From Pelosinus fermentans (GTDB lineage Bacteria > Bacillota > Negativicutes > DSM-13327): DNA of 23,427 bases. The notes beneath the pieces were generated by a model. That model saw only the letters and a list, made by a program, of their open reading frames with translations. It was not told the origin of the DNA and ran no database searches. Positions 9,077-15,831 of the stretch are shown here, in pieces. Numbering within the stretch: the first letter of the stretch is position 1; the number at the start of each line of letters is the position of its first letter. The DNA is taken from the NCBI GenBank assembly GCA_002434245.1, contig DJJR01000050.1, forward strand, positions 37,614 through 61,040. The letters are read 5' to 3'. Position numbers and translations under genes: made by a program.

Positions 9077-9162
9077 TTTTTTACCCACGGTGTTGTGCAA
9101 TCTGCACCTGTACCGCTTGGACCAGACCGCTGGAAAGCGCGGAACCCTAGGTACACTCCTAA
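9058..9162 (-). ncRNA. ykkC-family riboswitch aptamer, probably ppGpp subtype (2a)
   Basis: Minus-strand blocks typical of the ykkC aptamer occur in order: CTAGGGTTCCGC (9139-9150), then GGTCTGGTCCAAG, then a GGTGCA/TGCACAACACC hairpin, then ACACCGTGGG, an A-run and GGCCC (to 9072). TTCCGC (9139-9144) can pair with GCGGAA (9065-9070). ykkC RNAs include guanidine-I, ppGpp, PRPP and nucleotide-diphosphate subtypes. Guanidine-I RNAs sit before exporters and carboxylases, and PRPP ones before purine genes. ppGpp ones sit before branched-chain amino-acid and glutamate synthase genes, which fits the genes here. The family call rests on sequence; the ligand is inferred from gene context. Confidence 0.8.
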
Positions 9163-9208
9163 AAATCTTTTGTCTCATTGCAGGATACGTTTTTGTTTCA
9201 CTTACTAC

Positions 9209-9237
9209 ATTATAAAAACGAAATGTTTCACTGTCAA
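9209..9237 (-). promoter_or_regulatory. Consensus sigma-A promoter of the glutamate synthase operon
   Basis: The minus strand has a perfect TTGACA (9232-9237), a 17-base spacer and a perfect TATAAT (9209-9214). Upstream is a very AT-rich stretch (about 9238-9295) that could act as an UP element. Transcription would start near 9202 and give a leader of about 340 nt that contains the riboswitch. A promoter this strong fits control by conditional termination in the leader. Confidence 0.88.
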
Positions 9238-9623
9238 TATGTATAAAAAATAATACATTATACACTTTATATACATGAAAAATATTATTTTTTTCTGAAA
9301 ACTCCCACTTTTTCTACTGATAATCACTCTCTTCGCTTTATGATGTTTGTATATTTATTCACATCTTTTCGCTCTAATTCACGATGTATTTCAAGATGCT
9401 GATTCCTTGTGCCTTTACATTACTGGTCTGTAACCCATTGACAAAAAGATAACAATTCCTATGTATTGCATTGTTTTTCAGTATACAAAATAATATGATT
9501 CTTGAATCAGGCAAAAACGGTAGCCCTATGTATAATTTAACAAATATTAACATATACTACTTCTATCTTATATTCGTTCACGAGAAACCTCATAATATAA
9601 TTTTGCTAGATAGGAGCTATCAA
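9238..9623. other. Intergenic stretch between the glutamate synthase promoter and yyaC
   Basis: This AT-rich divergent region has no convincing gene. A plus-strand frame running into yyaC from 9471 is better explained by the internal start at 9624. A TTGACA at 9438-9443 followed after 18 bases by TGTATT (9462-9467) is a weak candidate promoter for yyaC. I could not identify a clear sporulation-sigma promoter. Nothing else was seen. Confidence 0.5.
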
Positions 9624-10199
9624 ATGTTAAAAAACCTTTTTAGTTTCCCTAAACTAAACTCCGAATTAAAATTGAACATTAATCAACCTACTGCAATGTA
9701 TGATATTGCCAGCCATTTACGTAGTATTATGCAAGAAGCAGCTACAACAAATGTTTCTCTCGTCATCTTGTGTATTGGGACAGATCGTTCTACAGGTGAT
9801 TCTCTTGGTCCCCTTACAGGCACCAAGCTGCGTTCTTTCAATCCTTATCCACACATTTACGGCACTCTGGATGAGCCAATTCATGCTTCTAACTTAAAAG
9901 ATAGCATAAGTTCTATCCAGACAAAGATCACTAATCCTTATATTATTGCTGTGGATGCTTGTCTTGGCAGATTAGAAAACGTAGGCTGCGTCTCTCTGGG
10001 TAAAGGATCTCTAAAACCAGGTGCCGCCGTACATAAAGATCTTCCTTCCGTAGGCGATGCATATATTACGGGCATTGTAAATGTAAGCGGTTTTATGGAG
10101 CATCTTGTATTGCAAAGTACAAGATTAAACTTAGTTATGAAAATGTCTGATACCATCGCTCATGCCATCTCTTACGGTTTACGAACCTACGCAAAATAA
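9624..10199 (+). CDS. yyaC: YyaC family spore protein (germination-protease-like fold)
   Basis: The 191-aa protein belongs to the YyaC/DUF1256 family, which is restricted to spore formers and related to the germination protease Gpr. Family hallmarks are CIGTDRSTGDSLGPLTGTKL (50-69), with Asp residues positioned like those of Gpr-type peptidases, then AVDACLG and PGAAVHKDLPSVGDAYITG. It is thought to act in sporulation, but its substrate is not established. I start at the ATG at 9624, because TAGGAG lies seven bases upstream and the family begins here; the longer frame from 9471 adds a non-conserved segment. In Bacillus yyaC lies directly next to parB/spo0J; here it is about 6 kb away and divergent from the glutamate synthase operon. 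Its presence is the best hint that the organism makes endospores. Confidence 0.9.
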   Translation: MLKNLFSFPKLNSELKLNINQPTAMYDIASHLRSIMQEAATTNVSLVILCIGTDRSTGDSLGPLTGTKLRSFNPYPHIYGTLDEPIHASNLKDSISSIQTKITNPYIIAVDACLGRLENVGCVSLGKGSLKPGAAVHKDLPSVGDAYITGIVNVSGFMEHLVLQSTRLNLVMKMSDTIAHAISYGLRTYAK

Positions 10200-10224
10200 A
10201 CAACATTTTTAATATTAAAATCGT

Positions 10225-10262
10225 AAGAACGCTAGAGGTTAAACCTCTAGCGTTCTTTTCTC
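10225..10262 (+). terminator. Rho-independent terminator after yyaC
   Basis: The sequence has a perfect inverted repeat, 15 bp per arm (10226-10240 with 10242-10256), with A-T extension, then TTTTCTCTT. The innermost pairs must open to form a loop. It begins 26 bases after the yyaC stop. Confidence 0.88.
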
Positions 10263-10299
10263 TTAGACGATCTGCATTTAAATAACCATAACCAAAACT

Positions 10300-10332
10300 G
10301 AATCCAGATGTCATTCTGGATTCTAATTTTTT
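10300..10332. terminator. Bidirectional terminator between convergent genes
   Basis: GAATCCAGA (10300-10308) pairs with TCTGGATTC (10315-10323) over a 6-base loop. Plus-strand readthrough meets TAATTTTTTT; minus-strand transcripts from the YkuS-family gene meet AGTTTTGG, a weaker tract. It lies just past the stop of the minus-strand gene ending at 10336. Confidence 0.75.
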
Positions 10333-10335
10333 TAA

Positions 10336-10566
10336 TTACACGCGCCCTAGTTCTTCAATAATTTCATTAAATGTTTTATCCGCAGCATTAATAACAGGTA
10401 CATCAGTAAGTGAGTCTTGCATTGCATTTACATCGGTTCCACCTACGATAATAGCGTCGACTCCGCTAAGATTACTTTCACTTAAATCTACTACCTCATA
10501 TCCTTTTGTTTCTAACATATCCGCTAAAATAGACAACGTTTTTTCTACTGCAATAATACCTTGCAT
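10336..10566 (-). CDS. Small YkuS / UPF0180 family protein
   Basis: The predicted 76-aa soluble protein matches the pattern of Bacillus YkuS: IAVEKTLSILADMLETKGYEVVDL at the start, then DAIIVGGTDVNAMQDSLTDVPVINA, then an acidic helical end. No biochemical role is established for the family; the fold suggests a small alpha/beta domain. I take the ATG at 10566, eight bases after GGAGG. An in-frame GTG at 10575 lies only one base from that ribosome site, too close to use. It lies about 100 bp downstream of the aldolase gene on the same strand without a clear terminator between, so readthrough is possible. A functional link is not evident. Confidence 0.85.
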   Translation of the reverse strand: MQGIIAVEKTLSILADMLETKGYEVVDLSESNLSGVDAIIVGGTDVNAMQDSLTDVPVINAADKTFNEIIEELGRV

Positions 10567-10669
10567 CGCATCCACCTCCGGCTATAGGGTTAGCAAAAGA
10601 TATGGGGATTATTCAACTTTTTAGCAATTATTCCATTTATTTTTCTTTTATTTTTGTAACCCATTCTGG

Positions 10670-11317
10670 TTATACTTGTTTTTTACCATAAGGCTTAAAT
10701 TTCCTTAAAAATTCATCCATTTCATCAGAGGATAATAATACAGGGTCTCCTACACACCTTGATTTATAATAAATTTGGGCAACAAATTCAATTTCTTCTG
10801 CTGTGTCAAATGCATACTCAATGGTTTCGCCAATTGCCAGTAATCCATGATTAGCAAGTAATACCGCATATCGGTCTTGTATATATTCAAAAGCTGCCTG
10901 TGATAATTCCTCGCTGCCAAATAATTTATAAGGTGCACACCGTACATCTTTTCCAGCATATCCAATTAAGTAATGAACTGGCTCAATCTTCCAATGAAGG
11001 GCCGCCAAAATACTACAGTAAATCGAATGCGCATGCAAAACTGCACCGACTTCATCCCTTTTTTGATAAAAAATGCGATGCATAGAATATTCACTGGAAG
11101 GATTGCGGTCCCCGTCTACTTTAGTACCGTTAAGATCTAAAACCACAACATCCTTCGGTGTAGTTTTAAAATAATCCAATCCGCTGGGACTAATTGCCAT
11201 AAGTCCTTCTGCTTTATTAAAAATACTAATATTACCTCCAGTTCCTTTTGTCAAACCATGAGTAATAAGCTTTTGTCCATATTCCACAATAAGCTCTCGT
11301 TCCTTTTCTAAAATCAT
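10670..11317 (-). CDS. Class II aldolase, L-fuculose-phosphate aldolase-like
   Basis: Zinc-dependent aldolases of this family split sugar phosphates such as L-fuculose-1-phosphate into dihydroxyacetone phosphate and lactaldehyde. The protein has 215 residues, the same as E. coli FucA. The phosphate-binding GTGGNIS (26-32) and SPSGLDY (43-49), catalytic E76 in SSEYSMHR, and zinc ligands H95 and H97 (HAHSIY) and H157 (ANHGLL) are all present, so it should be active. The start has GGGAGG upstream. No fucose or rhamnose isomerase, kinase or transporter is nearby. Related enzymes work on methylthioribulose-1-phosphate or ribulose-5-phosphate, or use 5-deoxyribose salvage products, so the substrate is open. 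Confidence 0.87.
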   Translation of the reverse strand: MILEKERELIVEYGQKLITHGLTKGTGGNISIFNKAEGLMAISPSGLDYFKTTPKDVVVLDLNGTKVDGDRNPSSEYSMHRIFYQKRDEVGAVLHAHSIYCSILAALHWKIEPVHYLIGYAGKDVRCAPYKLFGSEELSQAAFEYIQDRYAVLLANHGLLAIGETIEYAFDTAEEIEFVAQIYYKSRCVGDPVLLSSDEMDEFLRKFKPYGKKQV

Positions 11318-11492
11318 AATTTTTTCCTCCCATAATACGTTACTATACTCTCGAAAAACATTCTATAGCATAATCAGGAAAAGGATGATCATGACTATAA
11401 GCGTAGGCTACCAAGGCTGAAGTATTATTCTTTACCGGGCCAAAATGAGACTCTCTAAAGACTATGCATTAGCCCAATAGTCAAATCCTTAT

Positions 11493-11536
11493 AAAAATGG
11501 AGCGCCACAAATTTATTTGTATGGCACTCCATTTTT
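11493..11536 (-). terminator. Terminator of the envelope operon after the bactofilin gene
   Basis: AAAAATGGAG (11493-11502) pairs with CTCCATTTTT (11527-11536). One mismatch follows, then GCCA pairs with TGGC and CAAA with TTTG. Both flanks carry A/T runs, so it could stop transcription in either direction. It starts right after the bactofilin stop codon. Confidence 0.83.
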
Positions 11537-11537
11537 C

Positions 11538-11936
11538 CTACTGCTTTTTTGCTATATTTTTCTTGTTGGCAGGGTCTTCGCCACCAGCACGCATTTCACA
11601 CCCGCCTTTAAAAATTGCGCCTTCGCCAACACTCAATATCCCCGCTTTAATATCTCCATAAATCTGCGAACTTGGTAGTAACTCTAGTTTTTCGCTAATA
11701 TCAATATTGCCATATACAATACCAGCAATGGTAGCATTCATACCTTTGCACTGAGCCGTTACTTTCGCATTTTCTCCTATAACAATGCTGCCTGTGGTAT
11801 TAATATCGCCCTCGAATTGCCCATCAATGCGCAATGCACCTTTACCAGTGATCGTTCCCTTCATCAACGTATCCTTACCAATAATGGTTTCAATCTCACC
11901 TGCGTAGCTAGTTGCTTTTTTATTACTACCAAACAT
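11538..11936 (-). CDS. Bactofilin (polymer-forming cytoskeletal protein)
   Basis: Bactofilins self-assemble into nucleotide-free filaments at the membrane and organise wall enzymes. The 132-aa protein has the typical short polar N-terminus, then a right-handed beta-helix of short hydrophobic/Gly repeats from about residue 17 to 115 (IIGKDTLMKGTITGKGALRI, GQFEGDINTTGSIVIGENA, GIVYGNIDISEKLEL, GDIKAGILSVGEGA), then a disordered basic tail. The ATG at 11936 has GGAG eight bases upstream; an in-frame GTG three codons earlier lies inside the ribosome site. It is last in the operon, 60 bp after a membrane M23 peptidase. That pairing recurs in many bacteria and suggests the filament positions the peptidase. 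Confidence 0.92.
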   Translation of the reverse strand: MFGSNKKATSYAGEIETIIGKDTLMKGTITGKGALRIDGQFEGDINTTGSIVIGENAKVTAQCKGMNATIAGIVYGNIDISEKLELLPSSQIYGDIKAGILSVGEGAIFKGGCEMRAGGEDPANKKNIAKKQ

Positions 11937-11996
11937 ATTGCACACTCCTGTAATAGTATCTACTTCGCCTTTAAATCTTTAAATAAATCATTTATA

Positions 11997-12920
11997 TTAA
12001 TTTAAGAAAGTAGTAGGATTAACAGCAGTACCATTGACCCTGACTTCATAATGACAATGAGGTCCTGTACTCGCTCCTGTATTACCAAGATAAGCAATCA
12101 CTTCGCCTTTCTTTACTGCTTGACCAACACGTACTAACAATCTGGAGTTATGTCCATACACAGTTGAAATTCCATTTCCATGACTAATCTGTACCATGTT
12201 ACCATACCCACCATACCATTCACTCTGCACCACTTCACCGTCAGCAGTTGCAACAATGGGTGTGCCTACACTATTGGCAATATCAATTCCGGGATGAAAA
12301 TCACTTCCACCGCCGAAAGGAGAATTACGCCAACCGAAACGAGATGTAACGTCTCCGCCTGTCGGCCAAATCGAAGGGGTAACCGCTATTCTGGCTTGCT
12401 TGTCCAGCAAAGCCTGCTTCAATTCATTCAGGCTTTGTTCTCGTACTGAAATGGCAGCCTGTAAATCTTGCACAGTATTCTTTATAGTGCCGATATCAGG
12501 CTGTACCGGTCCTCCTTGTCCAGTATAAGTAGCTGAAGGTCGCACCAAACCAGCACGGGATGTAGCCGTTGTATCTTCATTATTAACAATACGTCTTATT
12601 TCTGCATCCAGAGAGTTTAATCTTTCCATATCTGATTTTAAACCGGCAGTTGTTTTGGCCAGTTCTTCAATTTCTTTACTTTGTACTCCATTATCTTGAC
12701 GCAATGTCTCCAGCTCCGCTTTCTCGACATTAGCTGTATGAATTGTATATCGATAATTAATAAAACTTCCTATGGAAAAGACAATAAGCAAACATAAAAA
12801 AGAAACAGCATATTTTACTGCTACAATAGGTATTCTGATCCTATGTACTGCTTGTCCCTGATGGGGTACAATCATTAAAGTATACTCTCTTCGATCTGGC
12901 TTACTTTCTTTTTTAATCAA
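11997..12920 (-). CDS. Membrane-anchored M23 peptidoglycan endopeptidase
   Basis: The product is predicted to cut peptide cross-links in peptidoglycan outside the membrane. The 307 residues comprise a cytosolic N-terminus, one membrane helix (about 33-55), a coiled coil (about 62-112), a linker, a second short helix (146-176) and a LytM/M23 domain (about 184-307). The zinc site is complete: H209 and D213 in HPGID, and H288 and H290 in HCHYEV, with the accessory H257 in YGHN. It is therefore likely an active enzyme, not a degenerate EnvC-type activator. It starts at TTG, supported by AAGGAG nine bases upstream; no ATG near there has a ribosome site. The downstream bactofilin probably shares the transcript. 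Confidence 0.92.
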   Translation of the reverse strand: MIKKESKPDRREYTLMIVPHQGQAVHRIRIPIVAVKYAVSFLCLLIVFSIGSFINYRYTIHTANVEKAELETLRQDNGVQSKEIEELAKTTAGLKSDMERLNSLDAEIRRIVNNEDTTATSRAGLVRPSATYTGQGGPVQPDIGTIKNTVQDLQAAISVREQSLNELKQALLDKQARIAVTPSIWPTGGDVTSRFGWRNSPFGGGSDFHPGIDIANSVGTPIVATADGEVVQSEWYGGYGNMVQISHGNGISTVYGHNSRLLVRVGQAVKKGEVIAYLGNTGASTGPHCHYEVRVNGTAVNPTTFLN

Positions 12921-13007
12921 GAATCTTGGCTCCTTTTCTGGAAAATATTTCTATATATTTTTAACATATTTTATATTCGCCTTTTATCTAAGAAGTCCTG
13001 CTTATTT

Positions 13008-13520
13008 TTAATTTTTTATTTTGATAGCTTGCGCTACTGCTTGTTTTTCCTCATCTGTCAGCAAATAAGAAGAAACTCCTGAAACAATTGGTTTGGAATA
13101 TGTACGAAATTCATTACGTCCGTAAATGCTGGAAATTACAAGACCATTATTATAAGAATCTAAAAGTGCAATAGCAAAACTTAGATCACTGCCTACATCT
13201 TCAAAAGCATTAAACCGGACAAGGGCCACCTTTTGTACACAATCTTTTGCTATTCTTTCTAATCGCTTACAATCTTCAGATAGGGTATCCACTTTTTCCA
13301 CAACATGCTTTACTTCTTCAATATGTGAAATAAGTAGTTTCTCTAAGTTTTCCCCATCTACCCCCTGCATCATTCTACGATATTTCTTATTCATTTTGCC
13401 AAGTCTTATATTAATACTTATAAAGACAAACAATGCTAGTAAAATCATTACTGTCATACCTAATAAAACATACTGTAAATTGTTCATAACCAGATTTGAT
13501 ACTTGTGTTGCATAATCCAT
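13008..13520 (-). CDS. DUF4446 family membrane protein
   Basis: This 170-aa protein has a single N-terminal membrane helix (about 15-38), then a basic and coiled-coil stretch (about 40-95). It ends in the conserved DUF4446 block VALVRFNAFEDVGSDLSFAIALLD, GLVISSIYGRNEFRTYSKPI. The family is common in Firmicutes, often near parB, and has no known function. It sits between the DUF554 gene (41 bp upstream) and the M23 peptidase (87 bp downstream), which suggests an envelope-related role. A ribosome site AAAGG lies nine bases before the ATG. Confidence 0.9.
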   Translation of the reverse strand: MDYATQVSNLVMNNLQYVLLGMTVMILLALFVFISINIRLGKMNKKYRRMMQGVDGENLEKLLISHIEEVKHVVEKVDTLSEDCKRLERIAKDCVQKVALVRFNAFEDVGSDLSFAIALLDSYNNGLVISSIYGRNEFRTYSKPIVSGVSSYLLTDEEKQAVAQAIKIKN

Positions 13521-13561
13521 TTCATCATACCTTTCAACTTACACTTAAATTTTTACACCGG

Positions 13562-14233
13562 TTATAAAGAAGCAAGAATTGCAGCAACCGGAATTGCAGG
13601 CAGTAAATTAGCTACTTTGATTGTTTTTATTTCTAGCATTAGTAAACTAATGCCCATGATAAGCAAACCACCCACTGCTGACATTTCAATAATCATCTTA
13701 TCGGCTATCATACTGCTAAGGCTGCTTGCCAGTAAGGTAATCGAACCTTGGTACAGTAAAATAGATATACTCGATAAGGCCACACCTATCCCCAGCCCTG
13801 ATGCAAAAACGGCCGAAGAGACCGCATCCAGCATCGACTTTGCATACAAAGTACTAGCATCTCCCGTTAACCCTTCTTGTATTGAGCCAACAATTGCCAT
13901 CGCTCCTACACAAAATACTAAACTCCCTGTAATAAAACCTTCACCAACACTGCCATGCTTACTACCTGCCTTTAATGTTAACCAATCACCAAAATTCGAC
14001 AACCATTTATCAATGTTCAAAAACTCACCAAGCAAACCGCCAAGCACTACACTCAATATGACGATCAATATATTTTGTGTTTTTAAAGCCATTTGTAAAC
14101 CAATTAGACCAACGGCTAAAGCTAATCCCTGCATCAGTGTATGTTGATAGCGGTGAGAAAGCCGCTGCTTTAATGCTAAACCAATAATTGCCCCACCAAG
14201 TACAGCTGCTGCATTAACTAAGGTACCCTTCAT
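13562..14233 (-). CDS. DUF554 family membrane protein (YdfK-like)
   Basis: The 223-aa integral membrane protein contains roughly seven hydrophobic helices with Gly-rich turns (GTLVNAAAVLGGAIIGL at the N-terminus, VVLGGLLGEFLNID, GSLVFCVGAMAIVGSIQEGLTGD, LDAVSSAVFASGLGIGVALS). These match the DUF554 family, of which Bacillus YdfK is a member of similar length. It may be a transporter, but no substrate is known. I start at the ATG at 14233, with AAGGAGG about eleven bases upstream. The extra 27 codons of the open frame to 14314 cover that site and are not family-like. It is first in the run DUF554 - DUF4446 - M23 - bactofilin. Confidence 0.88.
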   Translation of the reverse strand: MKGTLVNAAAVLGGAIIGLALKQRLSHRYQHTLMQGLALAVGLIGLQMALKTQNILIVILSVVLGGLLGEFLNIDKWLSNFGDWLTLKAGSKHGSVGEGFITGSLVFCVGAMAIVGSIQEGLTGDASTLYAKSMLDAVSSAVFASGLGIGVALSSISILLYQGSITLLASSLSSMIADKMIIEMSAVGGLLIMGISLLMLEIKTIKVANLLPAIPVAAILASL

Positions 14234-14284
14234 GTTTTCTTCAACCTCCTTTTTGGCATCTTTACTGTAATCTTGTGTGTTTAA

Positions 14285-14427
14285 CGTTCCCCTTTGTGTG
14301 CTGCATCGCAGCATTGTGCCTTTGCGGTTAACTACTTTTTCTGCTTATACTTTCCAGGCTATTGATAAAGAGCGAAGGACGCAAAAGATACGCAAGGTAA
14401 AAAATCCCTAAGCGTTCCCTTTGCGCC
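14285..14427. repeat. Degenerate GCAAAGG/CCTTTGCG intergenic repeat cluster
   Basis: Between hydF and the DUF554 gene several related short units occur in both directions: CGTTCCCCTTTGTG (14285-14298), TGCCTTTGCGGTT (14317-14329), GCGAAGGACGC and CGCAAGG (14372-14397), and AGCGTTCCCTTTGCGCC (14411-14427). A perfect small hairpin TGCTGC-ATC-GCAGCA lies at 14299-14313. The units at 14372-14382 and 14412-14426 can pair imperfectly. This resembles a repetitive extragenic element, but no second copy exists in the window to prove it. Confidence 0.5.
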
Positions 14428-14486
14428 ATTTGATTGTTTATTTTGCTATTGCCTAATACGAATTGCATTTCATTTTATCATATTAT

Positions 14487-15716
14487 TTAATTTAATTCAC
14501 TCAAAATTCTTTGTATATGAGGGAATGGCTCTAACGCTTGTTCTAAAATTCCATTGATATAAGCAATCAAAATTCCATAATTCACTACCGGTACCGCTTT
14601 AGTTGAGACCTCAGAAAGGCGATGAAGCATTTCCTTCCGGTTTAACATACAAGCGCCACAATGTATAATTAAGCTATATTTACTTAAATCTTCTGGGAAA
14701 TGACTGCCTGCAGCCCATTCAAATTTTAACTCTCCGCCTACTTTTTCTTGCAGCCACCGAGGGATTTTAACGGTTCCAATGTCATCCGCCTGTTGATGAT
14801 GGGTACAAGCTTCTGCAATCAAAACGGTATCCCCTGCTTTTAACTTCTCAATGTTTTTAACACCAGACACTAACGTTTCCAAATCCCCTTTATGTCTTGC
14901 AAATAATATAGAGAAAGATGTTAACATAACACCAGGTGGTGTCTCTGCCGAAACTCTCTCAAAAGCTTGTGAATCTGTAACTATTAATCTAGGTAGTTTG
15001 CGCAAATTTTCAATTGCCTGTTTTAGTTCTGTTTCTTTCACCACGATTGTGACACCATCATGGTCAAGAATATCACGGATAGTTTGAACTTGGGGTAAAA
15101 TGAGTCGTCCTTTCGGCGCTGCTGAATCAATGGGAGTCACTAGAATTATTGTATCCTTGGCTTGGATGAGGTCTCCAATCACAGGTGGTCCCTGCCAATC
15201 TGGCGGGGCATAGGTAATAATTAATTTTTTCAATTCTTCAATACCCTGATTATTCTTTACACTAGTAGGCAGCAAGGGAATATTAAACTCCTTACTCCAC
15301 TTCATTACTAATTCCGCTGCTATCGTAATTTTATCAGTTTTGTTTATGACTCCAACAATAGGTATTTTCTTTACCTTAATACCTTCTATTAAAGCCTTTT
15401 CATACTGGGTTATGCCGCTTTCAGCTTCCAATACAATTATCACTAAATCCGCTTTATTTAATACGCTCATGGTGCGTTCTACTCGTAATGTACCAAGGCA
15501 TCCGCTATCATCAATACCTGCAGTATCAATAATCATAACCGGACCAATTGGTAGAATCTCCATCGCTTTATATACGGGATCTGTTGTTGTCCCTGGAACA
15601 TCTGATACTAATGCAACTTTTTGGTTTGTCAGTGCATTGATTAAACTAGATTTGCCTGCATTACGCCTTCCTAAAATTGCAATGTGCAAACGTGATGCTT
15701 TTGGTGTTTCCTGCAT
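14487..15716 (-). CDS. hydF: [FeFe]-hydrogenase maturation GTPase HydF
   Basis: HydF is the scaffold on which the 2Fe subcluster of [FeFe]-hydrogenase is built before transfer to the apo-enzyme. The 409-aa protein has an N-terminal Ras-like GTPase domain with G1 GRRNAGKS (16-23), G3 DTAG (64-67) and G4 NKTD (125-128). A dimerisation region follows, then a C-terminal Fe-S domain with C304 and H306 (CTHH) and HCGAC (352-356), giving the C-x-H, H-C-x2-C ligand set of HydF. The ATG has AAAGGAG upstream. The partner radical-SAM maturases HydE and HydG and the hydrogenase are not in the window, so they must be elsewhere. It lies 115 bp after parB, separated by the parS palindrome, so it may have its own promoter. 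Confidence 0.95.
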   Translation of the reverse strand: MQETPKASRLHIAILGRRNAGKSSLINALTNQKVALVSDVPGTTTDPVYKAMEILPIGPVMIIDTAGIDDSGCLGTLRVERTMSVLNKADLVIIVLEAESGITQYEKALIEGIKVKKIPIVGVINKTDKITIAAELVMKWSKEFNIPLLPTSVKNNQGIEELKKLIITYAPPDWQGPPVIGDLIQAKDTIILVTPIDSAAPKGRLILPQVQTIRDILDHDGVTIVVKETELKQAIENLRKLPRLIVTDSQAFERVSAETPPGVMLTSFSILFARHKGDLETLVSGVKNIEKLKAGDTVLIAEACTHHQQADDIGTVKIPRWLQEKVGGELKFEWAAGSHFPEDLSKYSLIIHCGACMLNRKEMLHRLSEVSTKAVPVVNYGILIAYINGILEQALEPFPHIQRILSELN

Positions 15717-15779
15717 GTTAATTCTCCTTTATTCGCAATATATTACTAATTCATATTGCTGCATATCTTTATGTTTTAC

Positions 15780-15827
15780 AAAAAGTGTCAAATTATGTTT
15801 CACGTGAAACATAATTTGACACTTTTT
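15780..15827. terminator. Perfect 48-bp palindrome: parB terminator containing parS
   Basis: Each base of 15780-15803 pairs with 15804-15827 without mismatch. The ends are five A and five T, so on either strand it resembles an intrinsic terminator. It begins four bases after the parB stop codon. As RNA, the innermost pairs must open to make a loop. The 16 central bases are a parS site. Confidence 0.8.
15796..15811. promoter_or_regulatory. parS: parS site 1 (ParB-binding centromere)
   Basis: TGTTTCACGTGAAACA matches the widely conserved bacterial parS palindrome TGTTNCACGTGAAACA at every fixed position. ParB should load here and spread as a CTP-dependent clamp. It lies in the parB-hydF gap, at the centre of a longer inverted repeat. 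Confidence 0.93.
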
Positions 15828-15831
15828 ATTC

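Noticed and set aside
8939..9265. Open frames on both strands in the glutamate synthase leader
   Set aside because: They overlap the riboswitch and its terminator, lack ribosome sites, and have compositions unlike real proteins.
9471..9623. N-terminal extension of yyaC
   Set aside because: The family starts near 9624, where a proper ribosome site exists; the upstream codons are AT-rich and not conserved-looking.
13990..14010. A TTCGACAA match to a Spo0A box
   Set aside because: It lies inside the DUF554 coding region away from any promoter; a chance match is more likely.
13503..14147. A 214-codon plus-strand frame opposite the DUF554 gene
   Set aside because: It is antisense to a well-matched membrane protein gene and has no family resemblance.
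15340..15807. A 155-codon plus-strand frame opposite hydF, running into the parS palindrome
   Set aside because: hydF on the other strand has all GTPase and Fe-S motifs; this is its shadow.
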